Notes: generated from the letters alone by a model not told the origin. Counted from the stretch's first letter, positions 9,114 to 19,762 are shown. The stretch is 64,000 nucleotides of DNA from Agriotes lineatus (GCA_940337035.1 CALNHX010002698.1:1-64000); one strand, 5' to 3'. Numbers and translations are program-made.

Positions 9114-9837
9114 TGTTACGATACTTTTGGAGTGTCCCCCGTAGCATTGAACTGTCGCTAGCTGAATTTCTGAACTTGAATATTTATGGTTGGCTTTTGT
9201 CAATTTTTGCAAGCTTTAAACTAGGTATAATTAGCTGTATCTTATTTTTAATTATTTGCCTATAATTATCAAGCAGTTTGGTAAGCAACTCCTCGAATAA
9301 TTACCCATATTTTACTAATTAAATTTATTTTGGTCGTATTCCTACAGATATTTGTATATGGCGCTTAGGCAACCCCTGTTACAAATTCTTCTACACCATT
9401 CTATTTGTTGCTAGATAAAGGATATCACTTGTTGCAGTCACAATTTTTCAGGCTGTTTTTTTTTCGCATCTTCTGGCCCAAAAATTTTGGAAAGTTTTGA
9501 TAACTGGTAGCTGGTGGATTTCTGAGGTCTTTCCCATTTTAAACTTGGTGCAGGCTGCTGGTGCCTCGGCCGTGTGCTTGAATTTTTGAGCTAATTAGTA
9601 TAGCTCAGCTCCGTTTTGATTTCTCGGAGGATCTGAAAAAGCACATGTGCCCTTAAGACGTTCGTATTTGATTTGGTTATACGTACGTCCTTCGCAACTG
9701 CGGATTCGTCTGAGGCCAGCATTGCTTCTGCCCTTTCTTCTGGCTCGATTCCAGCGTGAGGTAAGATAAGGCCAGTTTCTTCTTATTTGGGACTTATTTG
9801 GGCATTGTGCGTTATAGCCATTTACTGCCGGATGCCA

Positions 9838-9940
9838 TTCATTTACTGTGGGATTCCATTCCCTGTGGGATTCGATTTGCTGTGGATTTCGATTTACTGT
9901 GGACTTGGATTTATTGTGGGATGCCATTTCCTGTCGGCTA
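9838..9940 (+). repeat. Degenerate ~17-18-bp tandem repeat in the 5' LTR
   Basis: About five to six copies of a CTGTGGGATTCNATTT-like unit. The matching part of the 3' LTR (about 18120-18190) lacks the array. Confidence 0.65.
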
Positions 9941-11439
9941 CGACCTTGGGAGAGTTCGGACGCTTCCTGCGAGAGGTTGAACTTCCCCCTGAAGAGGCTT
10001 AGCACTCCTTGTTCAGCTGCACTCTGCTGGCATCCAAACCGTCGATTTGGGCCCCTGAAACCATCGAATTGTCAAGGAGCTCGACAAATTCCCTGGTAGC
10101 TACGCTGGAGGGGTAGCACTGCACTCACCTGTGATACAATCACCGCCTCCTAGGTCCGCTGGGCCTCTCGCTGTGTCTGCCGAAACCTCCATCGCTTCTG
10201 TCGTCCCCGGCCTTCCGCAATCCACAGGCTAGGAGCGGACATGTTTTTACTACAGGCAAGAATCTGATATAGCTATTTGCGCCTGGTGTATTTTATAGTT
10301 AGTTATTGGAATCTCGTCTCATTAACAGATAGGGCATGTAGGATATTTTTGGCACAGTAATGCTTCGTCGAGTTAGATGTTAGTGCATGTTTTTGTATAA
10401 TTTTAATGCGTTAATTGTGATAGGGCTATTGCAAATTTTGAGCGCCCATTTTGTGCAGGCTACTGACCTTTATTGAATTTTTAATCGAGCTCACTCGAAT
10501 TGGTAAAGACAGCCCTGTGGCTCAATCCTGTAGGAGCCTTCGGTTTCGGATCGGCCACGGACCACGGCGTCTCCGTGGGAGGGCCTGCAAGGACCTTGGT
10601 TAGGAGGTTCCGCTGCCGCTGGAGGCTGCCGCGCCCCATTGAGCCCCCTGCAAATTGTATGTTAGATCATCCGCGCTAGTAATTCAGTTTTAAGGCAGTA
10701 CTTACCGCTTTTTGCCTGCTGTTTGCTCGATATCTTCGGGTTTGTGGCGACGCCATTTGCATGTCGGTCGCTTAGGTCTGACGTCATTTTTTTAGCGTGT
10801 GGTGGCTAAAGAACCGATTTCGGTAGCCGATTGCTTTACTTGGGAGTCGCGTGAGCCCGTTAATTATTTTGTCGGAACTCTGATTGCGGCGTTCGCGATT
10901 TTTCCGCGTTATTGTAATTTATTCGCGAGTTTACGTAGGTACAAGTTTGCCGAAGGTTTATTCAAGCGATTGCTTTAGCGTTCATTTATGCACCTGATGT
11001 ATTTCCATTAAGAAAACTGCTCTGTGAACTATATGGCCATATACCCTCGTAGTTTTGACATTAGAAATTTTGGATTAATTACTTTAGGATCTTACTGAGC
11101 TGATATTCGGGGTTTCACATCAGCTGAGCGCTTGCATAACCTGGCCCTGCTATATCCTGCCTCACAGGGATTAATTATTTTTTTTTTTTAATTTAATACT
11201 CGCTACGCTCCGTTTTAACCGCGCAATGTTTTAATGTGTTAGCCCATTCTCAGGTCATAGTCATTGCTGCTCGTGGGCTACTATTTGCTCGATATTTATA
11301 TCTATATTTGTATTTATATTTATTATTGCATGTCGCATACGGTGTGTTTTCTTTGGTGTTGCTAAAAATATTGCCTGCTGTGATATATATATATATACTT
11401 GTGTTAGCCTTGCACTATAGTACGCACCGATATATTTAA

Positions 11440-11445
11440 AATAAA
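11440..11445 (+). promoter_or_regulatory. Polyadenylation signal in gypsy 5' LTR
   Basis: AATAAAGCTGTGAT, conserved at 19493-19498 in the 3' LTR, where it would act on the genomic transcript. Confidence 0.6.
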
Positions 11446-11720
11446 GCTGTGATCTATTCATTAGTTGTTGGTTTGTTTATTTTTGACTTGCTGGTTTTTA
11501 TCCTCGACCTTGTGTAAGGTCCGGCACAAGGAATTGGATCTTAGTCTAGGACCTGGCGCCCACTCCTTTTTTTTGTATTCTCTTTCAGCTTAGCTGGAAC
11601 CCTGCGACCCTCGCGGCGAGCTAGCCCAATTAGGCCGATAGTTACCAGCCGGCAAAATAACTAGTATAACTTTCGCCAAAAGGTAAGGCCGACCGTCTAT
11701 CTTCCCTGACAAGAAGATTT

Positions 11721-11733
11721 TGACGCCCAACGC
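11721..11733 (+). promoter_or_regulatory. Candidate gypsy primer-binding site
   Basis: TGACGCCCAACGC lies nine bases after the LTR end and resembles the lysine-tRNA complement TGGCGCCCAACG with one mismatch. The offset makes it uncertain; an exact TGGCGCCC also occurs inside both LTRs (11554-11561, 19609-19616). Confidence 0.35.
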
Positions 11734-12006
11734 TTTGGGGCCTTGAAAGGATTTTTGACTACGTCGTTATTAGGGTACTTGGTGGTACTATAGTGCAAAT
11801 CGAATTGTTAGGGTGTTAGAATTTATTATTGGCTAGGTGATTTACATTTGGTATTATTTATTGTCGATACTTGTTGGGTATTTACAATTGATTATTGCTA
11901 GTTATAGGTTTGTTTATTGCATGCTATTTACAGGTTTTGCTTGGGTTAGTTATAAGCCTAGTTTAAATAAGTTTTTTTGATCATCTTGTCCTGTTGGAAC
12001 AGCAAG

Positions 12007-13566
12007 ATGGTATTTAGATTAGATGTTAATCGTTTGCTCGTCGATGAGCTCGATTATGAGCTTCGAGTTAGAGACATTGCCATTCAGGGCAACGTCCAAG
12101 ACAAACGTAAATTACTCCGTGCTCGTATGAAGATAGATCTTCTTATGAATGTCACTTTCACTCCCGTGTCTTTCGACGCTACTGAAGAACTTGCGATCTG
12201 TGAAGACAAACTTTCTATTTTAGCTGCCGAAATTGATAGTTGCACCTCTAGGAACTTGGACAATGATGCCCAACGATTAGGTACTCGCCTTCTTCATGTT
12301 CAAGGTCGTCTAGGTCATATTCTAGCAGAACCAGATTCCGCTTCTAGGTTGGAGTCCTTGAAGGATAGATGCGAACAATTAATTGCCGCCTTGGAAGCGA
12401 AACTTCAGCTTCACGTTGATACCCAAGCTCGCAACGACACAACAGCTGCACCGAGTGATTCAAGCTCGGAGGACGGTTCAGTAGCTGCGCCTCAGGAAAC
12501 TCATATTCGCCCCCATAGCTCTGTTGTCACTACGTCTCAGGAAGACGCTGCCTTGCCTATTCGTCCTATTACTAGCTCGGTTACGTGGAGTCATCCTTTG
12601 TCCACTTCACAGTTCTTTGCCCCTCAGGCTATTCCTAGTAGCTCAGCCATGCAGCCTGGCATGTACTTGGATTATCTGCCCTTTGCTGATGCTGTCAATC
12701 GTCGTTCTTCTGCTGCCGAAGATGTCAACCAGTCTGCGTCGCATAGACACACTTCGACTGCCAACTACTTAGCCATCAACAAATGGAGGATCACCTTCGA
12801 TGGAGGAAATGGCTTAACTAGCTTTTTAGAAGAAATTGAAGAAACTCGCATAGCTCGAAACGTATCCAAGGATCAACTTTTTGCTGCTGCCATCGAATTG
12901 TTCACTGGCAACGCTCGAATTTGGTTTCGTTCCATTCGCAACACCATTCGTTCTTGGGACGAATTGATCATCGCTTTGAAAGCCGCTTTCCTGCCTTGTG
13001 ATTATGAAATCAGCCTATGGGATGAGATCCGTAGTAGAACCCAAGGACCCGATGAGCCCGTGACGGTCTATGTTGCTATTATGGAGAACCTTTTTAGTCG
13101 CCTTTCTCGTTTACCTGTAGAAATGGAACGCATAGAGATTATGCGTAGAAACTTGCAACCATACTTACAGGCACAACTGGCTCTCTACTCTCCCACGAGT
13201 ATCTCGCAACTCAGACAACTTGGAAAGTTAATTGAAGATGCTAAGGTGCGTGCTTCGAGGTTCAAGAATCCACCTCCGCCTTATCAAGCCCTCGAACCTG
13301 ACTTGGCTTATCACAAGCCCCGTTTTGGAGCTAGAGCTGCCGCCATTGAAGAAACTAGTTCCACTCCTAGTCCCTCTGCCGAAGAACAAGTCTGCGATGT
13401 TACAGCCGCTCGACCCTATGGTGTGTGCTGGAACTGTGGGAAGCCCGACCATCGCGTAGCTCAGTGTCCATCGCCACGCAAATTGAAGTGTTATCGCTGC
13501 GGTAAAGCTGACGTCACAATTCGTACCTGCCCTTCCTGTTCGGGAAACGGGAACGGAAGGCGTTAA
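12007..13566 (+). CDS. gag: Gypsy Gag polyprotein
   Basis: An open frame of 519 codons from the first ATG (12007); the frame is open further up to a TTG at 11977. The N-terminal half is Gln/Ser/Thr-rich after a helical start, and the middle (YLAINKWRITFDGG onward, with ARIWFRSIRNTIRSWDELI) is the retrotransposon gag capsid-type domain. Near the C-terminus is a CCHC zinc knuckle, CWNCGKPDHRVAQC (about residues 474-487), followed by a second, CYRCGKADVTIRTC (about 495-508), in which the histidine position holds valine. It packages element RNA into virus-like particles. It overlaps the pol frame from 13512, and a slippery heptamer lies 15 bases before its stop codon. Confidence 0.9.
   Translation: MVFRLDVNRLLVDELDYELRVRDIAIQGNVQDKRKLLRARMKIDLLMNVTFTPVSFDATEELAICEDKLSILAAEIDSCTSRNLDNDAQRLGTRLLHVQGRLGHILAEPDSASRLESLKDRCEQLIAALEAKLQLHVDTQARNDTTAAPSDSSSEDGSVAAPQETHIRPHSSVVTTSQEDAALPIRPITSSVTWSHPLSTSQFFAPQAIPSSSAMQPGMYLDYLPFADAVNRRSSAAEDVNQSASHRHTSTANYLAINKWRITFDGGNGLTSFLEEIEETRIARNVSKDQLFAAAIELFTGNARIWFRSIRNTIRSWDELIIALKAAFLPCDYEISLWDEIRSRTQGPDEPVTVYVAIMENLFSRLSRLPVEMERIEIMRRNLQPYLQAQLALYSPTSISQLRQLGKLIEDAKVRASRFKNPPPPYQALEPDLAYHKPRFGARAAAIEETSSTPSPSAEEQVCDVTAARPYGVCWNCGKPDHRVAQCPSPRKLKCYRCGKADVTIRTCPSCSGNGNGRR
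13542..13548 (+). promoter_or_regulatory. Predicted -1 ribosomal frameshift site GGGAAAC
   Basis: The heptamer is in the correct gag phase (G GGA AAC; gag codons start at positions equal to 1 mod 3, e.g. 13543). A -1 slip enters the pol frame, which is open from 13512 through 16748. The gag stop follows at 13564-13566. This heptamer type is a known functional shift site in some retroviruses. A weak stem (AAGAGGC with GCGTCTT, about 13565-13584) follows; its stability was not computed. Confidence 0.7.
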
Positions 13567-16500
13567 GAGGCCGATTAGCGTCTTCTCCCGCCACCATTTC
13601 TGAGGCCAATGTCGTCTCCCAATCTCGAGAAACGGATCACATACCTACTGGACATCGTATTCTGCTCGATTTCATCTTGAGTCACGCCAGTAAAGATGAA
13701 AGGCCCTATCTTCGTGTTTCAATTTATGGCAAGGATCTACTTGGCTTGTTGGACTCCGGCGCGAGCCGTACCATTTTAGGTCGCCAAGGATGGGAAGTAT
13801 TGAAGGGCGTCTGCAAATTAAGCTCTGTTAAATCTACCACCTGCAGCGTCGCCAACGGTGATAAATGCCATAGTATAGGTACACTTACCGTCCCCATCGT
13901 ACTGAGAGATCGCGTGAGAACTTTCGAAGTCCTGGTTATTCCTTCACTCCCACATACATTAATTTTGGGCACCGACTTCTGGAAGAGGATGGCCCTTGTG
14001 CCAGATCTTCGCCATGGGGAATGGACCTTCTCCAAAGCCTCGGCTGACGAGCAAATCGCTGCGATCCGTTCGACTGAACACCTCACGAACGACGAACAAG
14101 CTGTGCTTGATCAGACTATCGGCGAAGCTTTTTCTTTGATAGGAGATGGTGTAGGATGCACCCATTTAGTGGAGCATGTAATCAAGACAGATGCTGAACC
14201 AATTAAGCAGCGCTATTATCCAATCTCGCCTGCTTTACAACAGCACGTGAATCAAGAGCTCGACGATATGTTAGAAAAGGGCATTGTGGAACCCTCAACA
14301 TCCGCATGGTCATCGCCCATCGTTATGATAAAGAAGAAGGATGGTTCTTACCGCTTCTGCGTAGACTATCGGAAGCTCAACAAGGTGAGCCAACCTGATG
14401 CCTATCCACTTCCGTACATCAGCAACATCTTGGACAAGTTACGTGATGCACAATACCTGACCACGTTAGATGTCAAGTCAGCTTACTTTCAGGTGCCGGT
14501 TTCTGTCGCTAGCCGTCCGCTAACTGCCTTCACTGTCCCTAATCGTGGGTTGTACCAATTTTGTCGCCTCCCGTTCGGCCTTCATACCGCCCCGGCGACT
14601 TGGCAACGCCTTATCGACCGAGTTATTGGTGCCGACCTAGAACCTTACGCCTTCACATACTTGGATGACATTATTATCTGCACTCCTACCTTCGAAAAAC
14701 ACCTGGAGGTCTTGAAGGAAGTCATATCTAGGATCGCCAAGGCCGGCCTAACTTTGAACCGGGAAAAATGTCATTTTTGCAAGCCCGAACTGAAGTACCT
14801 GGGGTACGTCGTGAACTCCAAAGGTCTACTCGTCGACCCGGAAAAGGTCGAAGCAATCTTGAACATCCCTAACCCCAAGACGGTACCAGAGGTTAGAAGG
14901 ATATTGGGAATGGCATCGTGGTATCGGCGCTTTGTGCCTAACTTTTCTTCAGTTGTGTCACCTATGACTCGCCTGCTTCGCAAGAACCAGAAGTTTGTTT
15001 GGTCTGAGGAATGTCAAACCGCATTTGACACCATTAAAGACTGCCTCGTCTCGGCCCCTGTGCTCTCTTGCCCAGATTTCAGTCGTCCCTTCACCATTCA
15101 GACGGACGCCTCTGGTTATGGACTCGGAGCCGTCTTGTCCCAGACGTATCCTGAGGGAGAGAAGGTCGTCTGCTATATAAGCCGTTCACTCACGAAGAAT
15201 GAGCGGAAGTTCAGCACAACGGAACGTGAATGTCTCGCGGTACTCTTCGCCATCGAAAAACTTCGCCCGTACATTGAGGGAACTAAGTTCGACGTCGTGA
15301 CCGACCACTACGCCCTCAAGTGGTTGCATAATATTAAAGACCCCATAGGACGCATTGCGCGTTGGGCCATACGCCTACAACAATATAACTTCAATGTTAT
15401 CCATCGCAAAGGCAAAGACAATGTCGTACCTGACGCTCTATCCAGGTCCGTACCTATTGTCGATGAGGTCACTGAGGACGATGATGTTCAAGACCGTTGG
15501 TATGCTCGGATGCGCCTAAAAGTCCGAAACGATCCACAGCACTATCCTGCTTGGCGCGAGTCGAATTCGCAACTCTACAAACATGTTAGGAGCCCGTATC
15601 CAGAACTCATGCAGGCCAATGAAGATTGGAAGATAGTTCTACCTAAGGACAAACGTTCAGAAGTACTTAGACGTAATCATGATGATCCTACCTCAGGACA
15701 TCTTGGCGTTTCGAAAACCTTAGGTCGCATAGCTCAGAGGTACTACTGGCCCAAGATGCGAACGGACGTTCTGCGCTACATTCGCAACTGCAAGGTGTGT
15801 TCCCGCACTAAGCCTGACCAACGACCACCCGCTGGACATATGGGAGGTCACACAAACATCTCGAAGCCCTGGGAGGTTATCTGCATGGACCTCATAGGAC
15901 CTCTACCTCGTTCTTCTCGGGGATACCAGTATATACTCGTAGTGGCTGATTGCTTCACTAAACTTCCTCTTGTATTTCCCCTTCGTAAGGCTACGGCCGC
16001 TGCAGTCGTACGTCACGTTGAAGAAAACGTGTTTTTATTGTTTGGCGCTCCGAAGAGAATTATCTGCGACAATGGTGTCCAGTTCAAGAGTCGCGAATTT
16101 ACTGCCTTGGCTAGGAACTATGGTTGCAGAATAGCGTTTACAGCGTTGTATCACCCTCAGGCAAATCCAACGGAACGCATCAATCGTGTTCTGAAAACAA
16201 TGCTTACAGCGTACGTGTCCGACAAACAACGTGAGTGGGATAAATACTTACAACAAGTCGCTTGTGCCATAAGAACCTCCAAGCATGATGTCACTGGTCA
16301 TAGCCCCTACTTTTTGAATTTTGGCCGAGAAATTACACTCGACGGGAATCCGGAAGAAGGACCTGAAGATGAAGGTCCCGAACTTCGTGTCATCAGGGAT
16401 GAAAACCCCAATATAAGAGCCCAAGCGCTGCAACGATTGTACAAAGAAGTAAAAGTTCGTCTTGCTAGGGCCTACGATCGTTCGAAGGTCTACTACAACC

Positions 16501-16748
16501 TGCGAAGACGACCTGATGAATATCAGGTAGGCAACTCCGTTTGGAGAAGAAACTTCACGCAATCGGATGCTGCTAACCACTATACTGCTAAATTGGCACC
16601 CAAGTTCATTGGACCCTTTATAATTCATAAGAAATTGTCTCGCTTCATATATCAACTTAAGGATCCAGACGGACGTCTACGCGGGAATTGGCATGCCAAA
16701 GACTTGAAGCTCAACAACGCTGTCGACGATAATGATGATTTGGTTTAG
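13548..16748 (+). CDS. pol: Gypsy Pol polyprotein: protease, RT, RNase H, integrase
   Basis: The frame has no ATG near its start; it is open from 13512 and would be entered by -1 frameshifting at 13542-13548. Residue numbers here count from the TTG at 13677 (1023 codons to the stop). Protease motif LLDSGAS at 24-30; RT with LDVKSAYFQVPV (D265) and YLDD at 328-331; RNase H with TDASGYGLGAVLS (D477) and VTDHYALKWL (D543); integrase zinc-binding H668, H675, C705, C708, then D738, D798 and E833, giving a DD35E spacing. A GPF module (KFIGPFIIH, about 976-984) lies near the C-terminus; no chromodomain seen. All catalytic residues are present and no internal stop is found, so it could be functional. 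Confidence 0.92.
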   Translation, partial: RERKALRGRLASSPATISEANVVSQSRETDHIPTGHRILLDFILSHASKDERPYLRVSIYGKDLLGLLDSGASRTILGRQGWEVLKGVCKLSSVKSTTCSVANGDKCHSIGTLTVPIVLRDRVRTFEVLVIPSLPHTLILGTDFWKRMALVPDLRHGEWTFSKASADEQIAAIRSTEHLTNDEQAVLDQTIGEAFSLIGDGVGCTHLVEHVIKTDAEPIKQRYYPISPALQQHVNQELDDMLEKGIVEPSTSAWSSPIVMIKKKDGSYRFCVDYRKLNKVSQPDAYPLPYISNILDKLRDAQYLTTLDVKSAYFQVPVSVASRPLTAFTVPNRGLYQFCRLPFGLHTAPATWQRLIDRVIGADLEPYAFTYLDDIIICTPTFEKHLEVLKEVISRIAKAGLTLNREKCHFCKPELKYLGYVVNSKGLLVDPEKVEAILNIPNPKTVPEVRRILGMASWYRRFVPNFSSVVSPMTRLLRKNQKFVWSEECQTAFDTIKDCLVSAPVLSCPDFSRPFTIQTDASGYGLGAVLSQTYPEGEKVVCYISRSLTKNERKFSTTERECLAVLFAIEKLRPYIEGTKFDVVTDHYALKWLHNIKDPIGRIARWAIRLQQYNFNVIHRKGKDNVVPDALSRSVPIVDEVTEDDDVQDRWYARMRLKVRNDPQHYPAWRESNSQLYKHVRSPYPELMQANEDWKIVLPKDKRSEVLRRNHDDPTSGHLGVSKTLGRIAQRYYWPKMRTDVLRYIRNCKVCSRTKPDQRPPAGHMGGHTNISKPWEVICMDLIGPLPRSSRGYQYILVVADCFTKLPLVFPLRKATAAAVVRHVEENVFLLFGAPKRIICDNGVQFKSREFTALARNYGCRIAFTALYHPQANPTERINRVLKTMLTAYVSDKQREWDKYLQQVACAIRTSKHDVTGHSPYFLNFGREITLDGNPEEGPEDEGPELRVIRDENPNIRAQALQRLYKEVKVRLARAYDRSKVYYNLRRRPDEYQVGNSVWRRNFTQSDAANHYTAKLAPKFIGPFIIHKKLSRFIYQLKDPDGRLRGNWHAKDLKLNNAVDDNDDLV

Positions 16749-17404
16749 TCTACGTCTTTTTGGGTAGGCTGGTTTGGGGACGTCGGACGGAACCTTTGGG
16801 ACCCAACTCACCTTTCCTTTTTCTCGAATTGGAGTCCCGACCTAAACATCTGGTCCCTTCATTTCTCGCATCTTTCTCTGTCTCATTTTTTTTTTTTTTG
16901 TTTGAAAGGGATGTTCCCTCTTTTTGCTGTGCTCGTTCTCTTTATACTTCGTGTTATTTTGGATATCAGTTCTATCTTCTGTCATTTGGAGATAGCTTCA
17001 GTGCTGTAGGTCGATCCTGGGCCTAAGTACTTAACCCTTGGTTGAGGTTGGTTTTCCTTTCCCTTCCTTCTTCTGTGTCGTTCGCTTTCCTGTCTCCCAC
17101 TCCACATCTTTCCGAGGTGTTTGCGTTTCGGGTGCATCTTTGTTGCAACCTGACGTAACCTTCCCTTCCACCGGCGCAGCTCACATCATCTTGCAGCGAC
17201 GGAAGAGGTTGGTGTCTAGTTGTCTTCGATGATGTGCTTGAACTCTTACATCCTCTCTTCTTGTCTACTTCTTTAGATCCTTTGTTCCTTCCCTTTGTTT
17301 CCTTCCGGCAGGCATCGTTTTTTTTTGTTGTCTCTTAGGGCGATTTCTTTTGTTGGCATTTGTATGGTCGGGTAAATCTGGGGTGATTTACCCTCCCTTT
17401 TGTT
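16749..17404 (+). other. Gypsy 3' untranslated region, no env
   Basis: T-rich sequence with T-runs near 16890. Short frames (88 and 64 codons) have no recognisable domains, signal peptide plus membrane anchor or homology; I see no envelope gene. Confidence 0.6.
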
Positions 17405-17413
17405 GGGGGAGGA
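17405..17413 (+). promoter_or_regulatory. Gypsy polypurine tract
   Basis: GGGGGAGGA ends two bases before the 3' LTR at 17416, the position expected for the plus-strand primer. Confidence 0.75.
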
Positions 17414-17415
17414 TT

Positions 17416-19762
17416 TGTTACGATACTTTTGGAGTGCCCCCCGTAGTATTGAACTTCTGCTAGCTGAATTTCTGAACTTGAATATTTATGGTTGGCTTTT
17501 GTCAATGTTTGCATGCTTTAAACTAGGTATAATTGGCTATATCTTATTTTTAATTACTCTCCTATAATTATCATGCAGTTTCGTAAGCAATCCCTCGTTT
17601 AATTACTCATATTTTGCAAATTAGGTTTATTCTTGCTACATTTTTACAAATATTTGGGTATGGCCGCTAGGCAACCGGTGATACAAATTGTTTTTAACTA
17701 TTCCATTTGTTGCTAGAGCAATGTTATCTCTTCCTGCAGTCAAACTTGCCTGACTGGTTTTTTGGCTTCTCCTGGCCCAAATTTTTGGTTATCAGATGAC
17801 CTGTGGGCTGGGTTTTTGAATTTTTCGGCTTTCTTTCCAAGCTAAACGGTCGTGCTAGTAGGTGTTCCTCTGCAGCTAAGTGCTTCATAGCCCTTTGGTA
17901 GGGCTCGCCTCTTCGAATAGATTGTTTGAGGGATCTGGAAGCATTTCTGCGTTATCGTGGATGTTCGTAATGATTAGATAGCTACTTACTTGCATCCCTT
18001 CGCTTTTGGCGGATCTCCTGGACGCCTACTTTAGCGCGCTCCTCTCGGCTCGACCCCCAGCTGGAGGTAAGACTAGGTCAGTTTCTTCTTAATCGGGAAT
18101 ACATTTGGGTTCTGTGCGTTTTTAGCAAAAAATTCCCGGTGGGAATTAAAACACTCCCCATCTGCTTGAAATCCTTCCTGTCTGGAGCAGGCCTATCCCG
18201 TTCGACTGCACCCTGCTGGAATCCAGTTCGATGCACTGGGCCCTAAGATAGTCGCATCGCCTGTGAATGTTGCAACCCTCGTGGGCAACACTGAAGATTG
18301 AGCAACTGCTTTACACTCACCTGCAAGTCATTCTGCAGCCTCCACAGCTGGCACTGCCTCCCGCAGCTGCAGCCGCCCTCGTTGCTTCGCTAGCTACGTC
18401 CAACAACAGGGGAGCAAACGGAGAGATTAGGTTCTGGTAAACTTTCCTGCAGGCAAGACGTTATTGTAGATAATATGCATTGCGCCTGTTGTACTTTATA
18501 ATTGAATCATACTGTTTCATGCCGTTAGCACTTCGGGCATGTGATTTAGGCGATAGGTTTCGTGCATCGTTAGTTTAGTAATATTTGGAATTTGTGTAAT
18601 TAAATGTTAGGGCCGCCGCGCAATGACATGCGGTTACCCTCTGCTACTTGCTAAATTAAGGTCGTAAGATTTACCTGTGTATTGCTCCGTTTGTGCATTC
18701 GGGTCTCCTAGCCTTATTGACCTCTGCGTTATCTGAAAAATTTATAGAGTAGAACTTGTAGCTTTGGGCTTCACTTGTGTCCTTTCTGGACGTCGCGTTT
18801 ACTCACCAGCTTGCATAACACAGTTCGGACGCCTTAAAGTTTCGCTGTCTTCATCACCAAAACAATAGTTAATATTTTCATGTCAAACCTTCGACGCGAA
18901 GTTAGGCACACTTCAGTAGCGTGTCTCGTAAGCCGACTCCGGGAGCGTTGTGGTTATTGTAGATCTCCGTTAACCGAGTAAGGGGCAAATCCAAGCCTTT
19001 GCTTTCTTTAGCATATAAATATACATACGTACACTTAATGCATTTTTAATATGGACACCGTCGTTCATGTGTGGCCACGCAAGCGCACGCTGATTCCGCC
19101 CCTTTAGAAAATTTTGAATATAGATATAGCGTCATTTAGGGCTAACCTTCGGGGTTAAAACGTTAGCCGAGGTGGTCTTGTATTGCTCTGAGCCGGTATA
19201 CGCAAAATTTTAAACTCGCTCCGCGACTCGCGCTTGATCAATTTATTTTCTTTTTAAATTTAATACTCGCTACGCTCCGTTGTAACCGCACAATGTTTTA
19301 ATGTGTTAGTTCATAGTCATTGCTGCTCGTGGGCTACTATTTGCCCAATACTTATATTTGAATTTGTATATACATTTACTATTGCATGTCTCATACTGTG
19401 TGTTCTTTGATGTTGGTAAAAATATTGCCTGCTGTGATATTTGTATTTAGTTTATGTTAGCATTGCACTATAGTACGCACCAAACTCTTTGAAATAAAGC
19501 TGTGATATTTTCTTTGGTGGTTGATTTGATTGTTTTCTTTGTGCTGCTGGAAATTGTCCTGACCTTATGTACGGTCCGGCATAAGGATTAGAACTTGAGT
19601 CGTGGACCTGGCGCCCTATTTTTTTTTATACTTTTTCAGCATAGCTGGAACCCTGCGACCCTCGCGGCGAGCTAGCCCAATTAGGCCGATAGTTACCAGC
19701 CGGCAAAACATCAATTATAACTTTCGCCAAAAGGTAAGGCCGACCGTCTATCTTCCCTGACA
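17416..19762 (+). repeat. Gypsy 3' LTR (2347 bp)
   Basis: Begins TGTTACGATACTTTTGGAGT and ends CCTGACA. Compared with the 5' LTR the first 400 bp differ at many sites (roughly one in six by eye), the middle barely aligns, and the last 120 bp are almost identical. A polyadenylation signal lies at 19493-19498. Confidence 0.85.

Larger units (their letters stand above)
9114..11711 (+). repeat. Gypsy 5' LTR (2598 bp)
   Basis: Starts TGTTACGATACTTTTGGAGT and ends at CCTGACA. It matches the 3' LTR well at both ends but poorly in the middle and is about 250 bp longer. It holds a short degenerate tandem repeat at about 9838-9940 and a GC-rich segment near 10500-10660 that I do not see in the 3' LTR. 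Small ORFs here are not conserved between LTRs. Confidence 0.85.
9114..19762 (+). mobile_element. Ty3/gypsy LTR retrotransposon with very long LTRs
   Basis: LTRs at 9114-11711 and 17416-19762 begin TGTTACGATAC and end CCTGACA. Between them are gag (12007-13566) and pol (to 16748) in the order protease, RT, RNase H, integrase. This order is diagnostic for Ty3/gypsy. No env-like ORF follows pol. A polypurine tract sits just before the 3' LTR. No target-site duplication is visible: the left flank (TATAG, inside the Jockey-like ORF) and the right flank (GTAAC, inside a hairpin element next to the satellite) differ. Confidence 0.93.

Noticed and set aside
9595..10099. Several overlapping ORFs in the gypsy 5' LTR
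   Set aside because: They lie in a low-complexity tandem repeat and are not present in the 3' LTR.
11236..11461. Small hydrophobic ORFs with Tyr-Leu repeats on both strands
   Set aside because: Produced by a TATTTATAT-type low-complexity tract in the LTR.
16760..17232. Possible env gene after gypsy pol
   Set aside because: Only short T-rich frames; no signal peptide plus transmembrane anchor pattern or protease site that I could defend.
19609..19762. LTR end placed before TGGCGCCC, making this a leader of a tandem gypsy copy
   Set aside because: Kept only as an alternative: the TGT...ACA ends favour 19762, and neither placement gives a target duplication.
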